A stretch of DNA of 64,000 nt from Candidatus Eisenbacteria bacterium (GTDB taxonomy: Bacteria > Eisenbacteria > RBG-16-71-46 > CAIMUX01 > JAHJDP01), in assembly GCA_018831195.1 (NCBI GenBank), contig JAHJDP010000119.1, forward strand, positions 58,836 to 122,835. The letters are read 5' to 3'. The first letter of the stretch is position 1, and every line of letters starts with the position of its first letter. This document shows positions 8,218 through 15,707 of the stretch, one piece after another. Under the pieces are notes generated by a model. The model had not been told where the DNA came from, did no database searches, and saw only the letters and a list, made by a program, of their open reading frames with translations. Position numbers and translations under genes: made by a program.

Positions 8218-10053
8218 TCATGCCACCGGAAGCGTGAATGTGAAAGTGCTTCCTCGACCAGGAACCGACTCGACCCAGATGGCGCCACCGTGAGCCCGCA
8301 CGATCTCCTTACAGATGGCGAGGCCGAGTCCGGTTCCGCCCCCCTCCCGCCCCTTCACTTGGACGAACTTCTGGAAGATCTTTGATTGGTATTCAGCTGG
8401 AATGCCGGAACCATCGTCCCGCACTGCCACACGGACGTGCGGCCCGATCTTTTGCGCCGAGAGTTCGATATGGCCGCCCTTGCTCACATAGCGGAGGGCG
8501 TTGGAGACTAGGTTCGACAATACCCATGTGATCTTATTCGCATCCGCGCGGACAGGGACCAGTCCCTCCTGCAACGTCGTCTCCAGCGTCAGGTCTTTCA
8601 TGTCCATCTGGCTTCTGAAGACAGAATCAACATGCTGAAACAGAGTCGATACCGGGACCGTTTCAAACTCCAAATCGATCTTCCCGGCCTCGATCCGCGA
8701 CAGGTCAAGGAGGTCATTGACCAGTGTCTTCATCCTGTTGACTTCCTCGTGAGCCGCCCCCAGGAGCTCGCGCTCCTTCTCGCCAAGCCTGGGCGCTACA
8801 TGCTCCAGGAGCAGGTCAACGCTCATTCCCAGGCTGGTTAGTGGGGTGCGGAGCTCATGAGACGCCGCCATGACGAACTCGCTCTTCAGCCTCTCCACTT
8901 CTTTCATGCGAGTGACATCCCTTAACAGGAGCAAAGCACCAGTGAGAGTCCTGTCCCTTCCGCGAATACCTGTTACGGATATGAGGAAGTGCCGGGTCCC
9001 CTGCTTGGATGGCAGGCTAACGATTCTCTGTTCGTCCGGGACGTCCGGCTGCGCTCCTGTCTCGATGGTGCTACGGACGAGATCCCGGATGCTTTGATCG
9101 GGTAGAATGTCCATACAGTGCAGAGAGGAACTCTCGGAGAACTCCAAGTCGAGTACGCGGCGGGCGCTGGGATTAATGCCGACGACCTTGAGTGCCGTAT
9201 CAAACACTACGAGACCATCCTCAATGCTCGAGAGAATCGCTTCACCTTTGTTCTTCTCCGCAATGATCTGATCGATGTTCATCTCGTTATACCGGCCAAG
9301 CTGTTCGGCCATTGCATTGAACTCACCGGCTAGGTGCCCAAGCTCATCTCCGGTTTCCACTGGTATCTGAACGGTGTAGTCTCCCGAGGAGATCTTCCGA
9401 GATGCCTCCATGAACTGCCGAATCGGCCGAACAATCCGTCCGGCCAGCAGGAAGCTGAAGATCAAAGCAACAATCAGCGCGGATGCCGCCACGATCGCTG
9501 TAGACCAGATGGCTCGAGTCGCCACGGTCCGGGCCGTGAGGCTGGCGGCATACATCGTTTCCTCATTGAGATGACGAAGCTCAACGCAGAGATCACGGAC
9601 CTGTTCGAAGAGAGGCTGTACCGACTCCTCGTAGATGGCGATTGGAGGATCCTGAGACGTCTTAGACGGATGGCGGATCTCCGTGAGTGTGGAAAACTGC
9701 TGTCGATATCCGGCATAATCCGCCTCAATGGATTGGACGATTTCTGCCTCGCCTTGAATTGTGATGTTGTCCTTCGCGCGGGCTAACCACTCCAGGAAGT
9801 CCGCCTCGTTGTCTCTGAATTGCGCGATTCCCTTCCCGGGATCACCCAGAAGCATGATGAGTATCCCGCTATCCTGCCGCTCCAAGACATCCACCATGTT
9901 CTCGGCAGCAAGGATGCTCCGATAGTTCTCACTCAGGATTGCGTCGGTTGCCTTGCCGAGAGACACCAGGTTCGCAACCGCCCACGCGACCACAAGGGCC
10001 ATGAGTGTGAAGGCGACGCCATATCCAATCAGGATTCTCCTCTTCAACGTCAT
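8218..10053 (-). CDS. Membrane sensor histidine kinase of the K+ uptake module
   Basis: The protein has 611 residues: TM1 about 7-30, a helical periplasmic domain of about 150 residues, TM2 about 182-204, HAMP about 205-258, PAS about 265-380 and HisKA with the phospho-acceptor His399 (ASHELRTPL). The HATPase_c domain has the N box (LSNLVSNALRY), DDGSGIP and GGTGLGLAI. All catalytic boxes are intact. It should autophosphorylate and pass phosphate to the NtrC-type regulator encoded upstream. GGAGG lies about ten bases before the ATG, and a sigma-54 promoter lies about 45-60 bases upstream. The ligand is unknown; K+ limitation, turgor or envelope state is a guess from the neighbours. Confidence 0.92.
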   Translation of the reverse strand: MTLKRRILIGYGVAFTLMALVVAWAVANLVSLGKATDAILSENYRSILAAENMVDVLERQDSGILIMLLGDPGKGIAQFRDNEADFLEWLARAKDNITIQGEAEIVQSIEADYAGYRQQFSTLTEIRHPSKTSQDPPIAIYEESVQPLFEQVRDLCVELRHLNEETMYAASLTARTVATRAIWSTAIVAASALIVALIFSFLLAGRIVRPIRQFMEASRKISSGDYTVQIPVETGDELGHLAGEFNAMAEQLGRYNEMNIDQIIAEKNKGEAILSSIEDGLVVFDTALKVVGINPSARRVLDLEFSESSSLHCMDILPDQSIRDLVRSTIETGAQPDVPDEQRIVSLPSKQGTRHFLISVTGIRGRDRTLTGALLLLRDVTRMKEVERLKSEFVMAASHELRTPLTSLGMSVDLLLEHVAPRLGEKERELLGAAHEEVNRMKTLVNDLLDLSRIEAGKIDLEFETVPVSTLFQHVDSVFRSQMDMKDLTLETTLQEGLVPVRADANKITWVLSNLVSNALRYVSKGGHIELSAQKIGPHVRVAVRDDGSGIPAEYQSKIFQKFVQVKGREGGGTGLGLAICKEIVRAHGGAIWVESVPGRGSTFTFTLPVA

Positions 10054-10096
10054 TATCCGTAGTCCTCCACTCGGTCACTGCAGCACCCATGCAGAC

Positions 10097-10112
10097 TGCA
10101 AAGGTCGTGCCA
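10097..10112 (-). promoter_or_regulatory. Sigma-54 (RpoN) promoter upstream of the kinase-ktrBA genes
   Basis: Read on the minus strand this is TGGCACGACCTTTGCA, which matches the sigma-54 consensus TGGCACR-N4-TTGCW at every defined position, with the required GG-N10-GC spacing. Transcription would begin near 10086, leaving a leader of about 33 bases before the kinase ATG at 10053. It sits immediately downstream of the gene for an NtrC-type activator, which is the expected partner. rpoN itself is not in this window. Confidence 0.85.
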
Positions 10113-10158
10113 TGCTGCAATACCTGTAATATCAACTGGTTATGGTTATTGGGTCTGG

Positions 10159-10213
10159 AAGCGGCATTGAAAACTGAAAAGCCGGGGTCAAAGCGGCCTT
10201 GAAAACTGCAAGG
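10159..10213. repeat. Two direct repeats upstream of the sigma-54 promoter
   Basis: Copies at 10159-10181 and 10191-10213 share AAGCGGC-TTGAAAACTG with a few mismatches. Their starts are 32 bases apart (about three helical turns) and they lie about 50-115 bases upstream of the -24 box. Position and phasing suit enhancer sites for the NtrC-type activator. A decayed end of an IS21-like element, which often carries TTGAAAACTG repeats, is the alternative. Confidence 0.5.
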
Positions 10214-10235
10214 CGCTAATCGATGAGGAGTAGGA

Positions 10236-11597
10236 TCAGATTCCGTAGGTCCTCCTCCTGCGCCAAAGCGTCGCCTGGTCCATGCCCAGAACGTCAGCCG
10301 CTTCCTGGAGCGAGGAGGTGATGGCGAGGATTCTTCTGATATGCAACTCTTCGATCGTCGACATGGGCACCATCTCGCCGATGGCGGGTGTGCCCGTGGC
10401 CGGGCTCATTTTGTTAGGAAGATCGGATTTCCCAACCTGTTCGCCGCTGCCCAGGATCACGGCTCGCTCGATGGTATTGCGAAGTTCTCGGATATTCCCA
10501 GGCCATGGGTGATTGGTCAGCGCACTCTCCGCCTCCGCGGTGAACCCGAGCCGCCTCTTGTGGTTGACCCGGCAGAAATGGGCAAGGAAATCGGTAGCCA
10601 GCGGCATGATATCTTCCGGTCGTTCTCGCAGCGGCGGAATTGTCAGGCTGATGACGTTGAGGCGATAAAACAAGTCCTCACGAAAACGGCCCTCAGCCAC
10701 TCGCTCTTCGAGGTTGGCGTTGGTCGCCGCGATGATGCGCACATCGGCCCTGCGGCTCTTGGCGTCACCGACGCGTTCGTACTCCTTGTCCTGGATGAAC
10801 CTCAACAACTTCGCCTGAACCGCGGGGGCAATATCCCCGATTTCATCCAGCAAGAGCGTTCCGCCTTCGCAGGCGGCAATGCGACCCGGGTTGTCTCGCA
10901 CGGCACCCGTGAACGCCCCCCTGATGTGGCCAAACAACTCGCTCTCGAGGAGGTCGGACGGCACCGAAGGACACGCCACAACTCCCAGGGGTTTCGACTT
11001 CCTCGGACTCCAGTGATGGATCGCCCTCGCAAATACCGACTTTCCCGTGCCGCTTTCCCCTTGAAGCAGGACAATCGCCTCTGAGGGCGCGGCTTTCCTT
11101 GCCGTCTCAATCACCCGTTGCATGCCGGCATTCTTGCTCTGAAGGCGATCCTCCGGACCGAGCCTCTGCATGTCTTCCTTGAGCGCGGCGAGCTCCGTCT
11201 CCAGTTCCCGGATCTTGCTTATGCGCTGGGTAAGGAGCTTGACTTGATCCGGGGTGAAGGGTTTGGCGATGTAGTCCGTGGCACCTCGCCTCATTGCCTC
11301 GACGACACTCTCGATGGATGCGTGGGCCGTGATAACCACGATCTTGGTCCAAGGTGAATCCGACAACAGCACAGGTATCAACTCCATGCCATCTTCAACG
11401 CCCAGCTTGAGATCCACGAAGGCCAGGTCGAAGGACCGTCTCCGGGCTTCCTCCAGAGCGTCGGCGGGATTGCTTACCGAAATCACGCTATGCCCTTCAG
11501 CCACCAGGCAGTATGAGAGCGTCTTTCGGATATTGGCCTCGTCGTCTACAACGAGGATGTTGAGGAGGAGACCCTTACCTTCAGTGTTCGTCGTCAT
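10236..11597 (-). CDS. NtrC-family sigma-54-dependent response regulator
   Basis: The protein has 453 residues. The receiver domain spans about 12-130 with the phospho-acceptor near Asp62 (FVDLKLG) and Lys in AKPF. The central AAA+ domain has Walker A GESGTGKS, the sigma-54 contact loop GAFTGA, Walker B (LLLDEIGD) and the arginine-finger region (REDLFYRL). The C-terminal Fis-type helix-turn-helix is [20 protein letters not shown]. It converts sigma-54 RNA polymerase closed complexes to open ones using ATP. It is encoded directly upstream of its likely kinase and of a sigma-54 promoter, so the module probably controls its own K+ transporter. No sigma-54 site was seen upstream of this gene itself. 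Confidence 0.94.
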   Translation of the reverse strand: MTTNTEGKGLLLNILVVDDEANIRKTLSYCLVAEGHSVISVSNPADALEEARRRSFDLAFVDLKLGVEDGMELIPVLLSDSPWTKIVVITAHASIESVVEAMRRGATDYIAKPFTPDQVKLLTQRISKIRELETELAALKEDMQRLGPEDRLQSKNAGMQRVIETARKAAPSEAIVLLQGESGTGKSVFARAIHHWSPRKSKPLGVVACPSVPSDLLESELFGHIRGAFTGAVRDNPGRIAACEGGTLLLDEIGDIAPAVQAKLLRFIQDKEYERVGDAKSRRADVRIIAATNANLEERVAEGRFREDLFYRLNVISLTIPPLRERPEDIMPLATDFLAHFCRVNHKRRLGFTAEAESALTNHPWPGNIRELRNTIERAVILGSGEQVGKSDLPNKMSPATGTPAIGEMVPMSTIEELHIRRILAITSSLQEAADVLGMDQATLWRRRRTYGI

Positions 11598-11982
11598 CGG
11601 CTTTCTTGCCTTAAGATGGACATGCTCCTCCCTTTGCCCGCTCCTGGAGTCACACAGCCGCGGAAGTGCCGCGGTTCTATTTTCGTTCCCCCGGCATGAC
11701 CGTCTCCGAAACTGTCTCTGTTTTTGGACTCAAGATCCAGGGCAAATATGAAGAGAGATATTGAGCTTCGTCAGGACATTCTGAGCTTCCGGGCATGAGG
11801 CGAGGATGCTCCAGGGTGGCTCGTAACAGCAAGTCCGGCAATGAGGGCGGGACCTACGTGAATGACAAGGGATCGGTCGACTTCCACCGGAATCGGTGGC
11901 CGGGTTGGAGCGGAACATGCGGTTACGGGTACAGCGGCCCAGTGTTGGCAAGCTTCGAGGTAAATCAACGTGGCCTGGAATG
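11598..11982. other. Intergenic region upstream of the NtrC-type regulator
   Basis: In these 385 bases short open frames exist on both strands, but none has family features or a good ribosome site. No sigma-54 consensus was found here. It should contain the promoter of the regulator gene reading leftward, but none could be singled out. Confidence 0.4.
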
Positions 11983-12189
11983 TCACTTTTCACCAATCTC
12001 ATCAAGCGGCTTCGCTGTCCGCTGCCACCCAGCTTTCACCATATCTGCAAGTACCACGTATGAAGGTGAACCATGGTTCATCGTTGCTGCGAAATTATAA
12101 TCTTTGACAAAGAGATCGAATACAGCGAGCAATTCCGGGGGCAGAGTATTTCGCGCCTTCTCATGCTTTTCGCTCCGGATTCCTTCCAT
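11983..12189 (-). CDS. Small uncharacterised protein (68 aa)
   Basis: The frame begins with ATG at 12189 behind AAGGAG and codes for an acidic/amphipathic protein with the core LPPELLAVFDLFVKDY, then HGSPSYVVLADMVKAGW. This looks like a compact all-helical small-protein family (two helices, a Ser-Tyr turn, then a Val-Leu helix ending in GW). The function is not known. It lies 157 bases downstream of a decayed type III restriction gene on the same strand, so it may be a survivor of that island. Ribosome site and residue pattern support a real gene; the short length limits confidence. Confidence 0.55.
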   Translation of the reverse strand: MEGIRSEKHEKARNTLPPELLAVFDLFVKDYNFAATMNHGSPSYVVLADMVKAGWQRTAKPLDEIGEK

Positions 12190-12346
12190 GGAGTTTTTCT
12201 CCTTGCAGCAAGCGCAGACCTTTGTCTCAGAATCTTGACCGGCCGCGAGTGAGGCTGCTGTCAGTTATTGGCCGGAATCAACCTCCTCGCCGACTAAATC
12301 ATCCTGGCTGTGATTGTTAACGCTGAGGCCCCAGATCCTTATAGAT

Positions 12347-12883
12347 GTCATTCATTCTTTTTGGATTCTCGAAAGCTGGCCAGCAAATCCCTAAACGATT
12401 TCGGTTCATATTTCTCGAAGCCTTTTTGATCCACATAAACAAAGTCATATGCCACCCCCGAGTGCAACCGGTTGATGTCCTCGCACCACAGTCGCAACCG
12501 GTTCATCTTAAGTGGCACATCCAGATTCTCCTGCCCCTCAGCCTCGACAATGATAATGCGCTTGTCCGATAGTTCGACTATAAAATCAGGATAATAGTTG
12601 GAGATTTCGCCGTTGGCGTTCCGTTCACGTAGTCGAGCTAGAAATGAACCGCCAGGTAGTTCTTGACGTATGAGACTACATCGCCGCAGTCCTCCAAAAA
12701 GCCCACAAACTGAAGTTCGAAGTGACTGTCGCCGATGATGCGGTTGAAAACGCTCTTTTTCGGAATAAAGTAGCTCTGATCCCTGATCACAAAGGGGCGA
12801 GTCTTGCGCAGTTTGATGGTGTCGTAGATTTTTGCGTCACCCTTGTCCCGCACGGATGTCACCTGCAGCGGCTGATCGTACGG
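12347..12883 (-). pseudogene. C-terminal remnant of a type III restriction enzyme Res subunit
   Basis: The upstream part reads KKSVFNRIIGDSHFELQFVG ... DVVSYVKNYLAVHF. After a TAG and a frameshift near 12625-12640 it continues NGEISNYYPDFIVEL, IIIVEAEGQENLDVPLK, RLWCEDINRL, ending at a TGA at 12347. This order matches the end of EcoPI-type Res proteins, including the PD...(D/E)XK-like nuclease core (PDF ... VEAEG, where the usual Lys of ETKG is changed). The whole helicase part is missing. The frame is open right up to the stop of the acyl-CoA dehydrogenase gene at 12884, so the deletion junction appears to lie there. It is not functional. Confidence 0.8.
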
Positions 12884-14053
12884 CTACTCTTCCTTCTTCT
12901 TCGACGCCGTCTCCCGCGTGATCGTCCGGCCGATGACCAGGCGCTGTATCTGGTTCGTGCCTTCATAGATCTGCGTGATCTTTGCATCGCGCATATACTT
13001 TTCAATCGGATAATCTTTCATATATCCGTTGCCGCCGTAGATCTGAACGGCATCGGTCGTCACCTTCATCGCCGTGTCGGTCGCGAAGACCTTCGCCATC
13101 GCCGAGTATTTGCCGAGATTCTTGATGCCCTGATCGGCCGCCCGCGCGACGGAATAGACGAGCTGGCGCGCCGCTTCGGTCTGCGTGGCCATATCCGCCA
13201 GCATAAAGTTGATCGCCTGAAAGGAGATGATCGGCTGACCGAACTGCACCCGCTCACTGGCGTATTGCGCCGCCAGGTCAAGCGCTCCCTGGGCCAAACC
13301 GACGGCTTGCGCCGCCACGCCCGGCCGCGCCAATTCGAGGGTTTGCATCGCTTGTTTGAATCCGAGGCCTTCCTTGTCGCCGAGCAGGTTCTTCACGGGC
13401 ACCCGGCAATTGTCAAATTCCAATTCGACCACGGGCACACAGCGGATGCCCATCTTATCTTCGATCTTGCCGATCTTGAATCCGGGCGTGCCCTTCTCGA
13501 CGACAATGGCGCTGATACCGCGGCTGCCCCGCTCGGGATCGGTGGCGGCGAAGACGGTGTACAATTCCGCAATCCCGCCGTTCGTGTTCCATTTCTTCAC
13601 GCCGTTGATGACATAATGATCACCGTCACGGATGGCCGTCGTCTTCATCGAACCGACATCCGACCCGGCCTCGATCTCAGACAATCCAAAGGCAATGAGC
13701 TTCTCGCCGGTCGCCACCGGTCTGAGCCATTTCTCTTTTTGCTCTTCAGATCCGCTGAGAATGATGGGGAAAGAACCGAGGGCGTTGACGGCGTAGGCGA
13801 TACCCATGCCGCCGCAGGCGCAAGAGATCTCTTCCGCGACGATGCAGAGGTTTAACAATCCGGAGCCATGTCCGCCGTACTCTCTCGGAATCCAGACTCC
13901 GGTCAGTTTCTCTTTCCGCAGCGCCTCCATATATTCCCAGGGATATTCCTGCAACCGGTCATATTTCGCCGCGATGGGACGGACATATTTCTCCGCGAAA
14001 TCCCTGGCTTTTTGCCGGTAGTCTCGATTCTCTTGTGTCAAAAGTTCATCCAT
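12884..14053 (-). CDS. Acyl-CoA dehydrogenase (short-chain/butyryl-CoA type)
   Basis: This 389-residue FAD enzyme makes the trans-2,3 double bond in acyl-CoA and passes electrons to ETF. It has the family helical N-domain, the flavin-contact strand (FGLSEIEAGSDVGSM, WNTNGG) and the C-terminal signature YGGNGYMKDYP. The catalytic Glu lies in IYEGTNQIQ, the place used by short- and medium-chain members. GGGAGGG precedes the ATG. No ETF, thiolase or hydratase genes are nearby, so the chain length and pathway (beta-oxidation or amino-acid breakdown) stay open. Confidence 0.92.
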   Translation of the reverse strand: MDELLTQENRDYRQKARDFAEKYVRPIAAKYDRLQEYPWEYMEALRKEKLTGVWIPREYGGHGSGLLNLCIVAEEISCACGGMGIAYAVNALGSFPIILSGSEEQKEKWLRPVATGEKLIAFGLSEIEAGSDVGSMKTTAIRDGDHYVINGVKKWNTNGGIAELYTVFAATDPERGSRGISAIVVEKGTPGFKIGKIEDKMGIRCVPVVELEFDNCRVPVKNLLGDKEGLGFKQAMQTLELARPGVAAQAVGLAQGALDLAAQYASERVQFGQPIISFQAINFMLADMATQTEAARQLVYSVARAADQGIKNLGKYSAMAKVFATDTAMKVTTDAVQIYGGNGYMKDYPIEKYMRDAKITQIYEGTNQIQRLVIGRTITRETASKKKEE

Positions 14054-14075
14054 GATGATCCCTCCCCATCCTCAC

Positions 14076-14122
14076 TGATCACTGCCCAATGATCACGACA
14101 CCATGACCGCGCACAATGATCA
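14076..14122. promoter_or_regulatory. Three TGATCA palindromes upstream of the acyl-CoA dehydrogenase gene
   Basis: TGATCA occurs at 14076-14081, 14090-14095 and 14117-14122, each followed by CAC-like bases; two are preceded by CAA. They lie 20-70 bases before the ATG at 14053. The cluster could be an operator for a local regulator, but no binding protein is known and the motif is short. Confidence 0.3.
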
Positions 14123-14134
14123 CTAAAATAAAGG

Positions 14135-15145
14135 CTATACTCCACCTGCCGGACTTGATTCTAAAAGACAACAGAGACGATTCAAGACCTTATCCCTGAC
14201 CTCAGTCAAAGATCCGCTCATTTCAATACCGCTCGCGAAAGGATGGCCGCCGCCTCCGAACTCGGCGGCGATCCCATTGATACTGAGAATCCCTTTGGAT
14301 CGCAGACTGACCTTCACCTCTGCGGGTGAGGTCTCCTTGAAAACGACGGCGATCTCGACACCGGCGACCTCCAGCAGCAGGGTCACGATATCGCGCAACG
14401 CCTCTTGTGTCACACCCGCGCCTTTAAATAAATCGCAGGGGATGTCGACATAACAGAGCCGGCCGCCGCAAGCGAAGGCGGTTTGCATCAGCAAGGTCCC
14501 CAGCAATTTAATCTTCTCGGGCGGGTTTGAGGCGAATACGTGCCGGTAGACACGGTCCGCATTGGCCCCGGCGCGGATCAGATCGGCCGCGACCTCCAGG
14601 GTCCGCGGCTGATTGCGGATATACTTAAACATATTCGTATCATAGGTGAGGCTGACATAGAGACACTCGGCCATCGCGGCATCAAGGGGAATATCGAGCA
14701 GGTGAATCAGGTCGAAGACCAACTCGCCGGTCGAGGAGGCTTCAGGGATGCAATAGCACTCGGTTCCCGGCAGCGAGGCGCGCTGCGGGTGATGATCAAG
14801 AAAGATATGGGGGATGGGAGATGCGGCGATCGGTTCCTCCAACCCGCCCAGCATATCGAGATTGTGCGTGTCGAGAACAAGGATGAGATCCACTTCGGGG
14901 AGCTGTGCGCCCTCCCTCCAGACAACGATCTGCTTGTCGGCATCCAGATACTCAAACCGGACGGGAGTGGGATCGCTATTGATAAGAATGACCTTGATAT
15001 GGAGCTGTTCGAGGGCGCGGCCGAGGGCCAGGATTGAGCCGATCCCGTCGCCGTCGGGTTGCGCGTGGGTTGTCAGCATCACCGATGTGACCGATTGCAG
15101 ATGCCGCGCGACTTCTTGCAGTTGCCTTGATGGGTTCATCGACAC
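14135..15145 (-). CDS. nrnA: Bifunctional oligoribonuclease and pAp phosphatase NrnA-like (DHH family)
   Basis: This 336-residue DHH/DHHA1 phosphoesterase has metal-binding motifs in order: THAQPDGDGIGS, VLDTHN, and the DHH core in LDHHPQ. The DHHA1 domain closes with the substrate motif GGGGHPFASG. NrnA degrades short oligoribonucleotides from the 3' end and dephosphorylates 3'-phosphoadenosine 5'-phosphate. GTG at 15145 has AAGGTGG at good spacing; ATG at 15139 is a close alternative. The gene stands alone between the acyl-CoA dehydrogenase and the Met-sulfoxide reductase. Confidence 0.9.
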   Translation of the reverse strand: MSMNPSRQLQEVARHLQSVTSVMLTTHAQPDGDGIGSILALGRALEQLHIKVILINSDPTPVRFEYLDADKQIVVWREGAQLPEVDLILVLDTHNLDMLGGLEEPIAASPIPHIFLDHHPQRASLPGTECYCIPEASSTGELVFDLIHLLDIPLDAAMAECLYVSLTYDTNMFKYIRNQPRTLEVAADLIRAGANADRVYRHVFASNPPEKIKLLGTLLMQTAFACGGRLCYVDIPCDLFKGAGVTQEALRDIVTLLLEVAGVEIAVVFKETSPAEVKVSLRSKGILSINGIAAEFGGGGHPFASGIEMSGSLTEVRDKVLNRLCCLLESSPAGGV

Positions 15146-15212
15146 GAAGTACCACCTTTTATGATCTTAAAATCAACCGAATAGATGATCTTATGATTCC
15201 AGTGGCGGAACG

Positions 15213-15671
15213 TCAACCTGAAGCATAGGTCAGGCGGGCGATGGGAAGGAGGCCGTCCTGATCGGCGGTCGAGAAGGCCTCCGGCGCATGGCTATCCAGA
15301 TCAAGAACGGCGCGGAGACGGCCCTGGGAATCATGCACCGGCAGGACGAGTTCCGAGCGGGCGCGGGGGTCGCAGGCGATATGACCCGGGAAGGCGTGGA
15401 CATCGGGGACCAAAACCGGTTGCTCTTTCCCGGCGGCGGCGCCGCAGACGCCTTGTCCCTTTGAGATCCGCAGGCAGGCGACCGGTCCCTGAAATGGGCC
15501 GAGAATCAGCTCGCCCGAGGGGAGGGAGCGGTAATAACCGACCCATGAACATTTGGGATGACGCTCCTTGATCAAGGCCGCAATGACCGCCATCCGCACT
15601 ATCTCGTCCCGCTCTCCTTTGAGAATATTGTTAAGATCGTTCAAGTCCTGCTTATAATTTTCCGCGGCCAT
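15213..15671 (-). CDS. msrC: Free methionine-(R)-sulfoxide reductase (GAF domain)
   Basis: This 152-residue single GAF-domain protein reduces free Met-R-sulfoxide. The three redox cysteines of the fRMsr family are present as Cys66, Cys76 and Cys100 (VACLR, GVCGA, HIACD), with the same 10- and 24-residue spacing as in the characterised enzyme. The N-terminal helix, WVGYYR and LVLPV strands also fit. GAGGG precedes the ATG. It is a stress-defence enzyme of the cytoplasm, and intact catalytic cysteines argue that it is not merely a GAF sensor. Confidence 0.9.
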   Translation of the reverse strand: MAAENYKQDLNDLNNILKGERDEIVRMAVIAALIKERHPKCSWVGYYRSLPSGELILGPFQGPVACLRISKGQGVCGAAAGKEQPVLVPDVHAFPGHIACDPRARSELVLPVHDSQGRLRAVLDLDSHAPEAFSTADQDGLLPIARLTYASG

Positions 15672-15707
15672 CTTGAATCCCTCAAACCGATGAATCGCTT
15701 GGCAAGA

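Noticed and set aside
12722..13855. A 377-codon open frame antisense to the acyl-CoA dehydrogenase gene
   Set aside because: It is a shadow of a well-supported gene on the other strand, with no family features and no ribosome site.
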